DNA of 57,073 bases from Phenylobacterium haematophilum (GCF_014196295.1 NZ_JACIDK010000010.1:1-57073), one strand, 5' to 3'. Counted from the stretch's first letter, positions 17,180 through 27,744 are shown. Translations and numbers: made by a program. Notes: generated from the sequence alone by a model not told the origin.

Positions 17180-18667
17180 ATGATGTCGGCGTCGGTTGAC
17201 CAGGCCCCTGATCAGACTGACGGTCGCGCCCTTAGACGCGGCGAAACCTGCTGGCGCATCGAACCCTCAGAGCGGGCCGCCTTTCTCATCGACAACAAGA
17301 GCTACTTTGCAACGCTCAAGGAGGTCCTGCAGTCGGCGAGGCGGTCGGTTTACATTCTGGGCTGGGCGTTCGATCCGCGCACGCGGTTGGCTCCTGATGG
17401 AGCCGAGGGCCCGGACGATCCCGATGAGGTCGGGAGAATTCTCATCGGACTGGTCCGCGCCAGGCCCCTGTTAGATGTGCGCGTGCTGGTCTGGAAATCT
17501 CCGTTCGGCGTCATGGGACATCAGGACATCCGCGGCCATCGTGCAAAGCGGGCGTTTGCTCGGACGGGAGTCCAATTCCGCGAAGCTGACGGTCTCCCGT
17601 TCGGGGCCTGCCATCATCAGAAGCTGGTGGTCATCGACGATCAGCTGGCCTTTTGCGGCGGAGGGGACATTGTCGCCAACCGGTGGGACAGCCCAGCTCA
17701 CCGTGACATCGAACCTCGCCGGGTATTGCCCAACCATGCAGGACATCCAGCCCGGCATGAGGTCACGATGATGATCGAAGGCGCTGCGTCCCAAGCGCTT
17801 GGAGAGCTCTTTCGCGAACGTTGGTCTGAGGCTGCTGGAACGCAGCTTCCGTCTCCGACACCCGAGCCCTCGCAGTCAATGTGGCCGAGCGGCGTGACGT
17901 CTCACCTTTCAAAGGTGCAGGTCGGCATATCGCGCACGCAGCCGCGTCGGGGGAGTCTGCCTGCAATCGACGAAATCCGCCAGCTGACCATGAGATGCAT
18001 CGAAAGCGCGCGCCAAACAATCTATCTGGAGAACCAGTACTTCACTTGCCGCACCGTCGCCGCCGCCCTGGCGGCGCGCTTGGATGAGCGTGACGGCCCT
18101 GAGGTCATTCTGCTTCTCAGCGGACGCGCTCCAAGTCTGCTCGATCACCTGACGATGGACTACGCACGAAATCCGCTGATCAGGAGCCTGCGAGCCGCGG
18201 ACGCTTTCGGCCGTCTTCGGGCGCTGTCGCCCCGAACGGCGGCGGGTGCGCCGATCGTGGTCCACTCGAAAGTGATGGTGATCGATGATCGTATCGTCCG
18301 TGTGGGTTCAGCCAATCTCAACAACCGATCCGGCGGGTTCGACACCGAATGCGATCTTGTAGTGGAGAGCCAGACCCCGAAGACCTCGCGCGCCATCAGC
18401 CGTTTTCGCGACCGACTCCTTGCGCATTATCTCGGCGTCAGCCCTGATGCGGTTTCGCGCGCTTGCGGCGAGGGAGGGCTTGTGGCCGCGGTTGACGCGT
18501 TGAACGTGCGTGGACGGCTCATGCCTGTGGCGATGCATGCGCCCTTCTGGTGGGAGGACGTCGTGGCCCCACGCAATCTCGGAGATCCTTCCTGCGTCGA
18601 GGAGGCCTGGCGCTGGCGGCGGCGAGGCCGCAAGAGTGAGCCGGCGCGCGAGGGCGCAGGGCCATGA
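17180..18667 (+). CDS. Phospholipase D-like protein (cardiolipin-synthase type)
   Basis: A 495-residue protein with two PLD catalytic motifs: HHQKLVVIDD at about residues 148-157 and VHSKVMVIDDRIVRVGSANLNNRS at about 357-380. Each has the H-x-K-x4-D core, so the active site should be complete. No clear transmembrane segment or signal peptide is visible. The family transfers phosphatidyl groups or cleaves phosphodiesters. Its stop overlaps the start of the next gene, an endonuclease/exonuclease/phosphatase protein. PLD and EEP domains recur together, sometimes with a VTT membrane domain, and probably act in phospholipid turnover. ATG ATG starts at 17180 or 17183 are equivalent. Confidence 0.9.
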   Translation: MMSASVDQAPDQTDGRALRRGETCWRIEPSERAAFLIDNKSYFATLKEVLQSARRSVYILGWAFDPRTRLAPDGAEGPDDPDEVGRILIGLVRARPLLDVRVLVWKSPFGVMGHQDIRGHRAKRAFARTGVQFREADGLPFGACHHQKLVVIDDQLAFCGGGDIVANRWDSPAHRDIEPRRVLPNHAGHPARHEVTMMIEGAASQALGELFRERWSEAAGTQLPSPTPEPSQSMWPSGVTSHLSKVQVGISRTQPRRGSLPAIDEIRQLTMRCIESARQTIYLENQYFTCRTVAAALAARLDERDGPEVILLLSGRAPSLLDHLTMDYARNPLIRSLRAADAFGRLRALSPRTAAGAPIVVHSKVMVIDDRIVRVGSANLNNRSGGFDTECDLVVESQTPKTSRAISRFRDRLLAHYLGVSPDAVSRACGEGGLVAAVDALNVRGRLMPVAMHAPFWWEDVVAPRNLGDPSCVEEAWRWRRRGRKSEPAREGAGP

Positions 18668-19398
18668 AGCTGCTGACGTGGAACATCCAGGCAGGCATCG
18701 GGACGAGCCGTTATCGCGACTATCTGCTTCGCGCTCACCTGCAACTCGTGCATGCGCCGTCCAAGACCCGGACCCTGGAGAACATCGCCAGGGAGATCGC
18801 CCCTTACGATATCGTCTGCCTGCAGGAGGTCGACCTTGGCGGGCGACGCGCAGGCTATCGCTCGCAAGTGGAGGATATTGCCGAACTCTCCGGCCATGAC
18901 CACGTCGCCGTCCAGGAAAACAGGAGGATTCCTGGAATCTCGCGTCACGGCAACGCCATCCTCAGCCGTTGGCCGATAGCCAGTGTTCGGGATCTGAAGC
19001 TTCCCGGTCGGGTGACGGGCCGCGGATGCCTCGTCGCGGAAATCGCCGGCCGAGATGATCTGACGGTCGCCTGTCTCCATCTTAGTCTCGGTGCGTCCGA
19101 CCAGCACCTGCAGCTAGACGCCGTGGCGCAGGCGCTGAGCGGCGCACCGTCATGGGCGGTGCTGGGAGATTTCAATTGCGGAGCGCGAAGCGCGCCCTTC
19201 GAGGCGTTCCGCGAGGCGACCGGGGGGCTTCTGCACAGGCCGTCGCCCCCGACATTTCCTGCCTGGCGACCGACGCGGGATTTCGATCACATCGTCATTG
19301 GGGGAAACGTCCTTTTGACCCACTACCAGTGTGAACACGCGACCTTCTCCGATCATCGAGCGGTGTCCGCTGTCGTGCAGCCCAGAGCGGCCAACTAG
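18664..19398 (+). CDS. Endonuclease/exonuclease/phosphatase (EEP) family hydrolase
   Basis: A 244-residue EEP-fold protein overlapping the PLD stop by 4 bp. Landmarks are MKLLTWNIQAG, CLQEVDLGGR with the metal-binding Glu, LGDFNCGARSAPF, DFDHIVIGG and TFSDHRAVSAVV with the catalytic Asp-His. Members hydrolyse phosphodiester or phosphomonoester bonds in DNA, inositol phosphates or sphingomyelin. The translational coupling to a phospholipase D suggests a lipid head-group substrate; that is inference. The following 264 bp contain a G8 tract (19416-19423) and no gene. Confidence 0.9.
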   Translation: MKLLTWNIQAGIGTSRYRDYLLRAHLQLVHAPSKTRTLENIAREIAPYDIVCLQEVDLGGRRAGYRSQVEDIAELSGHDHVAVQENRRIPGISRHGNAILSRWPIASVRDLKLPGRVTGRGCLVAEIAGRDDLTVACLHLSLGASDQHLQLDAVAQALSGAPSWAVLGDFNCGARSAPFEAFREATGGLLHRPSPPTFPAWRPTRDFDHIVIGGNVLLTHYQCEHATFSDHRAVSAVVQPRAAN

Positions 19399-19662
19399 TC
19401 GCCATCGGGGCGGGCGGGGGGGGCGAACCTCCTACTCAGGCTCTCTGGTCACCTCAAACGCAGCGTGCACCTTGGCCGCGCTGGTCCGGCCGCGCACCCT
19501 GGCCTTCAGGACGATCGGTTGGGGCGGTCCCGCGGCGCTGCGGGCGAGGTCCAATGGCCGGCGAACTCTGTCGGGCCTATTGCCTTCGCCGGTCCGTTTC
19601 ATTCTGATGAAATTCGAAGGGCGGCGGAGGTCTGCGTCCGCTTGCTCATGAAGGGATAAGCC

Positions 19663-20511
19663 ATGGCCTTTGCAGATCTTCTGCTTCCCGTCCTCAGCTA
19701 CCCCGACTCCACGCCCGACCGAGCCATTCGCGCTGGGGTCGCGCTCGCCAAGCGACTTGGGGGCGAGCTTACGCTGCTCACGATGCGCGTGGACATCCCG
19801 AAGTTCGGCAACGTTCTGGCCAATGCGCTGATAGACCTCGATCGCCAGGGCGAACTTGAGGAAGCGCGCAGTGCTGCAACCGCTCGACTTGAAGCTTTAT
19901 GCGCCCAGGTCGCGGCCGAGACCTTCGGCGAACCGCTGCGGGTGGAGACCCGCTGCGCCTCCCTCTACGAGGAAGGAGACGCGGTGGCCCGAGCGGCGCG
20001 CACCTACGATCTGTGCCTTACGCCTCAAGGGGCGGCGGTTGAGGGCGACCGTAGCCTGGCCGAGGCCGTGTTATTCGGCTCCGGTCGGCCGGTGCTGCTC
20101 TATCCTGACGACCAGGAATTCGCGCCCGGCTCGGGGGTCGGCAAGGTCGCCATCGCCTGGGACGGCAGCGTCAGGGCCGCAAGGGCGGTGGCGGACGCCT
20201 TGCCTCTGCTCGCGCGCGCCTCGGAGGTCCGCGTGTTTGTCGCGCTCGGGGAAAAGCCGCAGGCCGCGTCCGGATCGGCGAGCGATCTGCTGCGTCATCT
20301 GGAGGCTCACGGCGTTAGCGCCTCCGCCGATGAACGTCCTTCTCAAGGTCAATCGATCGGCGTTTCGATGGCGAACTACGTAAGGACTGAGGGCGTAGAT
20401 TTGCTGGTCATGGGCGGCTTTGGACACGCGCGGATCCGGCAATTCGTGCTCGGCGGAGCGACGGACGCGGTTCTGAAGGCGCCTCCATGTCCCGTCCTGA
20501 TTTCCCACTGA
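19663..20511 (+). CDS. Universal stress protein, two UspA domains
   Basis: A 282-residue protein with two tandem Usp folds. The C-terminal domain (about residues 150-282) keeps the ATP-binding signature MGGFGHARIRQFVLGGAT near its end and VAIAWDGS at its beginning. The N-terminal domain is more degenerate. AAGGGA precedes the start. Tandem Usp proteins accompany anaerobic or stress loci, and Pta-AckA and dodecin genes lie further along this window. It is convergent with the exporter operon, about 65 bp apart. Confidence 0.9.
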   Translation: MAFADLLLPVLSYPDSTPDRAIRAGVALAKRLGGELTLLTMRVDIPKFGNVLANALIDLDRQGELEEARSAATARLEALCAQVAAETFGEPLRVETRCASLYEEGDAVARAARTYDLCLTPQGAAVEGDRSLAEAVLFGSGRPVLLYPDDQEFAPGSGVGKVAIAWDGSVRAARAVADALPLLARASEVRVFVALGEKPQAASGSASDLLRHLEAHGVSASADERPSQGQSIGVSMANYVRTEGVDLLVMGGFGHARIRQFVLGGATDAVLKAPPCPVLISH

Positions 20512-20576
20512 ACAGCTGCCGCAATTGACGAAATCGGGCCTCGTGCGCCCCCCGCCGCGAGCTTGGACGCGACCAT

Positions 20577-21773
20577 CTAGGTCCCCGAGGTTGCGGCGCC
20601 CGAGTCCGGCGAAGCGCGCACGCGCACGCCGTTCGTCACACGCTGACCAGGATGCAGGATCAGCCGCGCGCCCGGCGCGAGGCCGCGGCGGATTTCTGCG
20701 GTCTCGTCATTCATCCGGCCGATTTCGACGCTCGTCAGGCGAGCGCGCCCGCCTGCGTCGACAAGGAACACGTTCCAGCGCCCGCCGCTGCGAAACAACG
20801 CGCTCACCGGCGCCTGCAGAACCTGATCGCTCGCCCAGACTACGATCCGCACCGTGACCCGATAACCGTGGCCTAGCCTAGCCCAGGCTTCGCGCGGTCC
20901 GACGAAATCGATCACGACGTTGACCCGCTGCTCTTCGACGCCCAGCGCCGACACCTTGGTGAAGCCGGACGGTTCAACGAGACGGACGCGACCGGCGAGC
21001 GGCGCCTCTCCGCCCCAAGCGAGGATTTCGACCCTTGCTCCAGGCTGCACCTGCACGGCATCGGTCGAAAGCATCTCGGTCACGATCTCGAGGCGAGCCG
21101 GATCTCCCACCTCCACGAGCGGCGTACCGGCGACAACAACGCGCGAGCTTTCCTGTGGAACGCTTAAGACATAGCCAGACACAGGGGAGGTCACGGCGCT
21201 CGCGCCCCGCCCCCTGGCTTCTCCGTCTGCAACGATCAGCGCGCCGCGCGCCACCTCGAGCCGCTGTGCGGCGACCTCGACCGCCTGCAGCGACTGTTCA
21301 TGCGCCGAGCGCGCGCGATCCAACGCCGCCTGCGCCACGAATTCCCGCCGGGCCAACGGCTCGACCCGTGTCAGTTCGCGGCGCGAGAGTGCTTCGAACT
21401 CGCGCGCAGCCGCCAGGTCTGCTTGCAGGGCGCCAATATTGGCCTGGGCTTGGCGTAACAGGCGTGCATCCAGCGGTCCGGGCTCGGCCGGTTGAATGCG
21501 CGCGAGCACAGTCTGGTTGGCTACGACTTTCGCCCCTGGCTTCAACCCCACCCGCAGGAGCTCGCCGGTGATCGGGGCGGAGACGGTGTAGAGATCGGTG
21601 ACCCGGGTCTCACCAAGGTCCTCCACGCTCACTGCCATGGGACCTTGGCTGGCGACGCCGACGTCCACTTCGACCGGCGGTGATCGCAGTAGAACGGCGA
21701 GGCTCAGGGCCAGAGCCGCCATCACGAGCGCGCCGATGATCCTTGGACCTGTGAGAAAATTCTTCATTCTCAC
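20577..21773 (-). CDS. HlyD/RND-type periplasmic adaptor subunit
   Basis: A 398-residue membrane-fusion protein. One N-terminal transmembrane anchor (residues about 10-30) is followed by a beta-barrel/lipoyl region (VSAPITGELLRVGLKPGAKV), an alpha-helical hairpin (QAQANIGALQADLAAAREFE... to ...AQRLEVARGAL) and the returning lipoyl half (VTSPVSGYVLSVPQESS). It overlaps the permease stop by 4 bp and is the last gene of a three-gene minus-strand exporter operon. It should bridge the inner-membrane ABC permease to an outer-membrane channel, which is not encoded here. Confidence 0.92.
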   Translation of the reverse strand: MRMKNFLTGPRIIGALVMAALALSLAVLLRSPPVEVDVGVASQGPMAVSVEDLGETRVTDLYTVSAPITGELLRVGLKPGAKVVANQTVLARIQPAEPGPLDARLLRQAQANIGALQADLAAAREFEALSRRELTRVEPLARREFVAQAALDRARSAHEQSLQAVEVAAQRLEVARGALIVADGEARGRGASAVTSPVSGYVLSVPQESSRVVVAGTPLVEVGDPARLEIVTEMLSTDAVQVQPGARVEILAWGGEAPLAGRVRLVEPSGFTKVSALGVEEQRVNVVIDFVGPREAWARLGHGYRVTVRIVVWASDQVLQAPVSALFRSGGRWNVFLVDAGGRARLTSVEIGRMNDETAEIRRGLAPGARLILHPGQRVTNGVRVRASPDSGAATSGT

Positions 21774-24145
21774 TCGCGGGTCTTCAGGGCCCGGATAAGG
21801 TCCAGCCGATCGAGCCGATCACGCAGAAACAAGGCGGTGATCGCCGCAGCTCCGCCGACGACCAGAACGCCCTGCGACAAGGTCTGGGCGCTCACCGTCG
21901 CGGGCAGGGAGTAAAGCTCGCCGCTGAACCGCTCGATCAGAAACCGCGAAAGCCCAACCCCCAATAGCAACCCGATTGGGAGCGCGAGCAGCACCAGCAA
22001 CGCCAGTTCTCCAAGCAGCACGTAAGCGACCTCCCGCCGGCGGAATCCCAGCACGCGCAGCGACGCCAGATCGCGGGCGCGTTCGGCAAGACTAATGCGA
22101 CCACTGTTGTAGACGACGCCGAACACAATCAGCACCGCGAAGCCCACATTGAAAAGGTTCAGCAGACCGATGCTCTCGGCAATCGTGTCTTCGATGCCCT
22201 GCAAGGTCGCCTCACGCACAGTCACGCTGACGAGATTGGGCGTCTTCTTCAGCGCCGCGTAGAGCGCGGACGACTGGGCGCCATCCACCCGAAGATGTGC
22301 GCCGGACAGGCTGTCACCCTCCCGCAAAAGCCTGTTCAGCACGGCCCGATCCAGTACTACGGACCCGCCGATGGGGGTGTCGGTGACCGCCACGACCTCG
22401 ATTGCGAATTTGAGCCGCTCGCCCTCCGTGACTTCTGCGGTGATTGTGTCGCCGGGCTTGATGCTCAACAGGCGTGCAAGCCGGCTTGAGACCAGGGCGC
22501 CGCGGGCAGGGGGCTCGAGCACGTGGCCATCGAGGTCCACCAATCGGCTAAGGTCGCCGCCGCTTTCCCCGCCGCTTAGGGCTTCCCGCTCTTCTCGCGG
22601 GCCTGCCTTCAGGCGAGCGTCCGCAAACCGAAAAGGCTCGACGCGCGTGACGCCGGGCATGTGCTGCAGTTCGTAAAGCGCCCGCGCATCAAGAGCTTCC
22701 GCGAACGTCACCGTAACGTCGCTTCGCTGCGCTTGCCCGAAAGCGATGTCGATCATGGAGTCGACGCTATCGTCCATGCTGGCCGACGCCGTGTAGAGCG
22801 CCAGCGCGCAGGCTATTCCCAGCACGGTGAGACCAGAGCGCACCGGGCGCCGCACCAGGCCGCGGAGGATCATTCGCGTAGGCTCGTCCAGCCGCAACAA
22901 GGGCGTCCCGGCCACGGCGCTTGAAGAGTAGTCACGTGGAGCCGGAGGGCGCATGGCCTCGGCCGGCGTCAACCGGGCGGCGCGCCACACGGCGCTTAAA
23001 GCGCCCGCCAGGACGGCCGTCAGCGTCGCCCCGAACGCCACGAGAAAGGCGTCCGCTCCGGCGCGGAATTCGAGGAAAGGGAATGTGAAATAGGCCTGGT
23101 AGAGGCCTGCTGCGGCCCTCCCAAGCCAAACGCCGATCAGTCCGCCAAGCAGCAAGCCGCCCAGGCACAACAAAATAGCCAGCTGAGCATAGTGCAGCAT
23201 GATCGCGCCGTCGCGATAACCGAAGGCCTTTAGGAGGCCGATCACCTCGCGCTCAGCATCCACGACTCTGGCGAGCACGATATTCAGCAGGAATGCAGCC
23301 ACGCCGAGGAAAATCGGAGGGAGGACCTCGATGGTCGCCGCAAGCTGATCAATCTCGTTCGAGACAAAGCGATCTGAAGCCTGTTCGTGACGGGTGTAAG
23401 CGCCCGGAGCGCCATAGGGTTCGAGCAACGCGTCCAGCCGGCGCAAGACATCTTGCGGCTCGGCGCCGGGCGAAAGCGTTGCGACAATCTCGTTGAAGGC
23501 GCCGGTGAGGTCGAGCGCCGCCGCAAGGGGCTCCCGCCCCATCCACAGAACCCCGTAGCGCCTGTTGTCCGGAAAAATCCCCCCCGGGGCGACTGCGTAG
23601 ACGTACTCAGGGGATATCACCACGCCGACAAGCGTCAGCTTGACCTGGTGGCCGCGTATGAGGGCGGGCACCTGGTCTCCCAGCTCGAGCCGCGCAGCTT
23701 TCACAAATGCTTCGCTCGCCACCGCTTCGCCGGCCCGCGACGGGTCAGGCAGACGTCCTGAGCGCAGCAACAACCGGTTCAGCGCAGGCTGGCCGCTTGA
23801 TGGGAGCGAATGGATGCGTGCTGTGACCGGCTCAGCGACGCTTGGGACGTCCAAAATCGCGGTCGTGCTGATGCGGCTCTCAGCGGCTGCTATGCCCGCA
23901 ATCCTGGCCACATCCTGCATGACTGACTGAGGCGCGCGGCGGACGGGCGCGAAGACGTCCGCAAAGCGGTAGGCGTCATAATAGGCCGAGCGTGTCGCCT
24001 CAAGCGAACGGATCAAGCCAAAGGACATGATGACCATGCCCACGCCGGCGGCGACCACAAGGCTGATGGCCAGCGACTGGCTCCGCAGGCGCCAGACGTC
24101 CCGCAGAAGCTTCACGTAGAAGACGGAGGGCGCGCCGGTCACCAA
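21770..24145 (-). CDS. FtsX/MacB-like ABC transporter permease
   Basis: A 791-residue permease with two FtsX-like units. An N-terminal helix is followed by a large periplasmic domain and three helices (about 255-400), then the same pattern again ending at about 791. Loops such as [21 protein letters not shown] and [20 protein letters not shown] carry the ATPase-coupling helices typical of FtsX domains. It overlaps both neighbours by 4-7 bp. Two-unit permeases of this length pair with LolD/MacB-like ATPases, working as mechanotransmission exporters. The substrate is unknown. Confidence 0.9.
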   Translation of the reverse strand: MVTGAPSVFYVKLLRDVWRLRSQSLAISLVVAAGVGMVIMSFGLIRSLEATRSAYYDAYRFADVFAPVRRAPQSVMQDVARIAGIAAAESRISTTAILDVPSVAEPVTARIHSLPSSGQPALNRLLLRSGRLPDPSRAGEAVASEAFVKAARLELGDQVPALIRGHQVKLTLVGVVISPEYVYAVAPGGIFPDNRRYGVLWMGREPLAAALDLTGAFNEIVATLSPGAEPQDVLRRLDALLEPYGAPGAYTRHEQASDRFVSNEIDQLAATIEVLPPIFLGVAAFLLNIVLARVVDAEREVIGLLKAFGYRDGAIMLHYAQLAILLCLGGLLLGGLIGVWLGRAAAGLYQAYFTFPFLEFRAGADAFLVAFGATLTAVLAGALSAVWRAARLTPAEAMRPPAPRDYSSSAVAGTPLLRLDEPTRMILRGLVRRPVRSGLTVLGIACALALYTASASMDDSVDSMIDIAFGQAQRSDVTVTFAEALDARALYELQHMPGVTRVEPFRFADARLKAGPREEREALSGGESGGDLSRLVDLDGHVLEPPARGALVSSRLARLLSIKPGDTITAEVTEGERLKFAIEVVAVTDTPIGGSVVLDRAVLNRLLREGDSLSGAHLRVDGAQSSALYAALKKTPNLVSVTVREATLQGIEDTIAESIGLLNLFNVGFAVLIVFGVVYNSGRISLAERARDLASLRVLGFRRREVAYVLLGELALLVLLALPIGLLLGVGLSRFLIERFSGELYSLPATVSAQTLSQGVLVVGGAAAITALFLRDRLDRLDLIRALKTRE

Positions 24146-24873
24146 GCAAGCTCTGAGGGCGCTTTTCGACTCTGGTTTCTATGGCGACTTAGTATCTGTC
24201 CGTCGCCAAACTTGATCACCTCGTCGGCCATCTCAGCGATCACCGCGTTGTGGGTGATGACGAAGCAGGTGGTGCCCAACTCCCGGTTCACTCGGTCGAT
24301 GGCCGACAGCACGCGTACGCCGGTCATGCTATCGAGCGCGCCGGTCGGCTCATCGCATAAGAGCACCTGCGGCCGTTTGGCGATCGCCCTGGCGATGGCG
24401 ACGCGCTGCTGCTCTCCGCCGGAGAGCTGGGCTGGGAAGTGATCGATCCTGGCCTCCAGCCCGACGAGCGCGAGCGCTTCTGCCGGCTGCATCGGATTTT
24501 CCGCGATTTCTGTGATGAGAGCGACGTTCTCCCGCGCGGTCAGGGAGGCGATCAAGTTGTAGAACTGAAAGACGAAACCCACGCTGGAGCGGCGATACTC
24601 CGTCAGGGCGTCGTCGTCGCTGGCGGTCAGGTCGCAATCGTAGAACCAGGCGTGGCCGGCCGAAGCCCTGTCCAGTCCGCCCAAGATGTTCAGCAAGGTC
24701 GATTTGCCCGAGCCCGAAGGCCCAAGGAGGACCAGAAGGTCGCCCTTCATAACGTCAAGATCGACGCCGCGCAGGGCGTCGACCCTGTTCACGCCTTGGC
24801 CATAAGTCTTGGTTAGGCCTCGGACCCGATACACCAAGGACCTGGTCTCAAGCACGGGTCTGGCCCCGACCAA
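24139..24873 (-). CDS. ABC transporter ATP-binding protein (LolD/MacB type)
   Basis: A 244-residue ATPase: Walker [11 protein letters not shown]-loop FVFQFYNLI, signature [14 protein letters not shown], Walker [12 protein letters not shown] and a switch His in VITHN. This is the exporter subfamily that energises FtsX-type permeases. It is the first gene of the minus-strand operon with the permease and HlyD adaptor. The start is uncertain: TTG at 24873, or GTG at 24831 just before [12 protein letters not shown] cytochrome c gene lies 39 bp upstream in the same direction and may share the transcript. Confidence 0.95.
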   Translation of the reverse strand: MVGARPVLETRSLVYRVRGLTKTYGQGVNRVDALRGVDLDVMKGDLLVLLGPSGSGKSTLLNILGGLDRASAGHAWFYDCDLTASDDDALTEYRRSSVGFVFQFYNLIASLTARENVALITEIAENPMQPAEALALVGLEARIDHFPAQLSGGEQQRVAIARAIAKRPQVLLCDEPTGALDSMTGVRVLSAIDRVNRELGTTCFVITHNAVIAEMADEVIKFGDGQILSRHRNQSRKAPSELAW

Positions 24874-24912
24874 TCCGCCCGGGCGATCCTAGGGTAGCGC
24901 TACGTCCGAGTC

Positions 24913-25317
24913 TCACCTCGGCGCGCGACGTCGCTGACCGGCGTCGCGTCCTTCGAGGCTTCGCAAATAGTCCGCGAGCGCATTGACCTCGTCTTCCCCC
25001 AAGTCCAACGCGGGCATGCGAGGGTGAATTGGCGCCGCGCCCTCTTCAAGGGATCTCGGCCAGTTCTTGATCATCCCCTCTTCGAGCAGCTGAGCCAATC
25101 CGCCTGGGCCATATCTGTACTTGAGGCGCGCAAAGGGCGGGGCTTCCTTCAAAGGACTTTCGCCATCGTCGATGGCGTGGCACGCCGCGCAATTGCGTTC
25201 GGCTACCTTCCTGCCGGCCGTCACCGACGGACGCTCGGTCGCCATGGCCCATGAGCTGATAGACAGCACGGTCAGCGATACAGCCGCCGAAACCAGGAGT
25301 TTGCAGGTTCTGAGCAT
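24913..25317 (-). CDS. Periplasmic c-type cytochrome
   Basis: A 134-residue cytochrome c starting at the ATG at 25317; the frame opens at 25356. A signal peptide (KLLVSAAVSLTVLSISSWAMA) is followed by CAACH at residues 43-47 and a likely Met ligand in HPRMPALDL. LADYLRSLEG forms the C-terminal helix. It lies 39 bp before the exporter ATPase on the same strand. A link between the two is not obvious, and it may serve a redox enzyme elsewhere. Confidence 0.9.
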   Translation of the reverse strand: MLRTCKLLVSAAVSLTVLSISSWAMATERPSVTAGRKVAERNCAACHAIDDGESPLKEAPPFARLKYRYGPGGLAQLLEEGMIKNWPRSLEEGAAPIHPRMPALDLGEDEVNALADYLRSLEGRDAGQRRRAPR

Positions 25318-25545
25318 GTAGGCGTCGCTCGCTTCGAAGAAAGGGCAGCATGACAACAGCCCATCGTGCGAGCAAGGCGCCAGGGAAGAGGAGCCGTCGC
25401 AAGCGGTGAGCGCGTCATCGGTGTTGATGATCCTCGGCTACCGCTCAGCGGGTAGGCGCTAGCGGGCGGCTGAATGGCGGCGGACCGCGGTCGATATCCG
25501 ACCCCTTTTCCGCATCTTAACCCCTAGCGGTCATGGGGGTGGATC

Positions 25546-27693
25546 GTGGTCAAGGTTTCCCCCAGAAGTCATCTTGCGGCGCGTGTCCGGCAGGCGACGC
25601 TTTTCTCGCTGGCGCTGTGCGTCGTGTATGGCCTGGCTTGGCTCTGCATCGAAATTCCGGAGCGATCCGGAAGAGTCGCCCCGATCTGGCTGGCCAATGG
25701 ATTTTTGCTGGCGCTGGCCCTGAAAGCCGCGCCGCGCGACTGGCCCGCGCTGCTGGTTGCGGGCCTCGCCGGAAACTTTCTAGCCTATCCAGGCTTTGAA
25801 AGGTCGCTCGTGGCGGCCACGCACTATGCGGTAAGCGATGTGGCCGAGGTTGTTGTCGCCCTCCTGCTCATCCGATGGGCGGTGGGCGACCGCCTAGATT
25901 TTTCACAACGGCGTCACCTCGTCTCGTTCGTCATGGTGTGCGGCCTTGTCGCCCCAGGACTCGGGACCGTGCTGGCCGGGGTGCATCTGGCTGGCGAGCC
26001 CTTTGATCGCCCGGCCGGTCAAATGGCCCGGTGGATGGTCGCCAACGCAATGGGGCTGCTGGTGGTCACCCCGCTGCTTCTTGCGTTGAGCGACCTGCGC
26101 GAAGACCTTGCGGACCGCCGGCCGGACCCGGGGGCGCTGCTCTCGCTTGTGATCCTCGGGCTTGTCCTGCTCGCGGTTCTAAGCAGCTCTGCGACACCTG
26201 CGCTGTTTCTGGTTGCGCCGGCGGTGATGTGGGCGGTTTTCAAGCTTGAGCGCGTCGGCGCTGCTGTCGGCGGAGCCATGGTCGGGTCAGCGACGATCGC
26301 CGCGACATTGTGGGGGCGCGGGCCTATCGCCGCCCAGGGCGCCGGAACCGAAGCGATGCTTTTGCTGCATGGATTCCTCGCCTCGCTCATGCTGACCAGC
26401 CTCGTTGCAGCGGCTGCGCTTCGGGAGAAGCGTGTCCTTCGCGAGCAGCTTGAGAGCGCAAGCCGAGCCGCGGCGCTGGCGCAGGAAGAAGCGCTCTCCC
26501 AGGAAAGCAAGGCCCGTCAGGCTGCGGAGGCGGCGGCCGATCTGAAGGCGAATTTCCTGGCGGACATGACGCATGAATTGCGCACCCCGCTGACCAGCAT
26601 GATCGGCTTCGCCCGTATCGCGCAAGATGAGGCGCCGCCGAACCTGGCAGGGAAGATGGAAAGGATCGTCACCGCCGGGGAAGCCTTGCTGCAGACCGTC
26701 AATGACCTCCTCGATTTTTCAAAGCTGGAAGCTGGGCAGCTCGCCATCCGCCCGCGACCAACCGCCTTGCATGCGCTCGGGCGCGAGGCGCTTGAGCTGC
26801 TTGAGCCTCAAGCGCGCGCGAAGAACATTCAACTGGAGTACGAGGCCTCGGAAGACTGCAGGCTGATGATCGACGGACTGCGTATGCGGCAGGTCCTGGT
26901 CAACTACCTCAGCAATGCAGTCAAATTCACTGACGTTGGGATGGTGCGACTGAGGACGAACTATGATGCGGACCGCTGCGTCCTGCGGATCGAAGTCGTC
27001 GATACAGGGCCAGGGATCCCGCCCGGGCAAGTTCCCCTGGTGTTCGACCGATATGCTCAAACTGAGACTGGCGTCGACAGGAGGGGGACCGGCTTGGGAC
27101 TGGCGATATGCCGCCAACTCGCCGAAGCAATGGCCGGCGCCGTCGGTGTTGAAAGCGTGCTGGGTGAAGGGAGCGCCTTTTGGCTTGAGATCCCCGCGCA
27201 GGCGTCAGCGCCTGAAGATCATGTTTCCGATCATGAGGTCAGCCCGATCCTCGGCGGGAAAGTCCTGGTCGTCGACGACAATCGCGCCAACCGTCAGATC
27301 GCCAGGCATTTCCTTGAGGCGTTAGGCCTTGAGGTCGCAGAGGCTGCGGACGGGCGCGAGGCGGTCGAGCAGACCCGCACCTTGGCCTTCGACGCGGTTC
27401 TCATGGATCTGCAAATGCCCGGAATGAGCGGCCGAGAGGCTGCAGCGGCCATTCGCGAGGAAGGGGGACGCAATCGAAGCGTTCCAATCATAGCGTTCTC
27501 GGCAGGCATCGAGAGCGAAGGCGAGGTCCTGGGCGTCGGCGGCTTTGACGGACTCGTGCGCAAGCCGGTCGAGCCGCGCGATCTGCTTCAGGCGCTCGCC
27601 CTGGCCGTTCATCGCGCGCCGCAGCGGGAAGGCGTCGGCGAGGGAGAGGTCCATCGCGAGGCGCACCCTCCCGGGCAGCGCGCGGCGTCATGA
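25546..27693 (+). CDS. MASE1-domain hybrid sensor histidine kinase/response regulator
   Basis: A 715-residue membrane kinase started by GTG. A MASE1-type integral membrane sensor with about eight helices spans residues 15-300 (VAPIWLANGFLLALAL is the hallmark). A short coiled coil (REQLESASRAAALAQEEALSQES) follows. The HisKA domain has FLADMTHELRTPLTSMIGFARI, then HATPase boxes NYLSNAVKFT, DTGPGIP and RRGTGLGLAI. A receiver domain at about 570-690 has VVDDNRANR, the acceptor Asp in LMDLQMPGMSG and the Lys in VRKPVEP. The signal is unknown; no output protein is adjacent. Confidence 0.93.
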   Translation: MVKVSPRSHLAARVRQATLFSLALCVVYGLAWLCIEIPERSGRVAPIWLANGFLLALALKAAPRDWPALLVAGLAGNFLAYPGFERSLVAATHYAVSDVAEVVVALLLIRWAVGDRLDFSQRRHLVSFVMVCGLVAPGLGTVLAGVHLAGEPFDRPAGQMARWMVANAMGLLVVTPLLLALSDLREDLADRRPDPGALLSLVILGLVLLAVLSSSATPALFLVAPAVMWAVFKLERVGAAVGGAMVGSATIAATLWGRGPIAAQGAGTEAMLLLHGFLASLMLTSLVAAAALREKRVLREQLESASRAAALAQEEALSQESKARQAAEAAADLKANFLADMTHELRTPLTSMIGFARIAQDEAPPNLAGKMERIVTAGEALLQTVNDLLDFSKLEAGQLAIRPRPTALHALGREALELLEPQARAKNIQLEYEASEDCRLMIDGLRMRQVLVNYLSNAVKFTDVGMVRLRTNYDADRCVLRIEVVDTGPGIPPGQVPLVFDRYAQTETGVDRRGTGLGLAICRQLAEAMAGAVGVESVLGEGSAFWLEIPAQASAPEDHVSDHEVSPILGGKVLVVDDNRANRQIARHFLEALGLEVAEAADGREAVEQTRTLAFDAVLMDLQMPGMSGREAAAAIREEGGRNRSVPIIAFSAGIESEGEVLGVGGFDGLVRKPVEPRDLLQALALAVHRAPQREGVGEGEVHREAHPPGQRAAS

Positions 27694-27744
27694 AGCGAAG
27701 CGTCAGCCAGATCTAAGCCCTATAGCCCCGCATCGGGCGCATGC

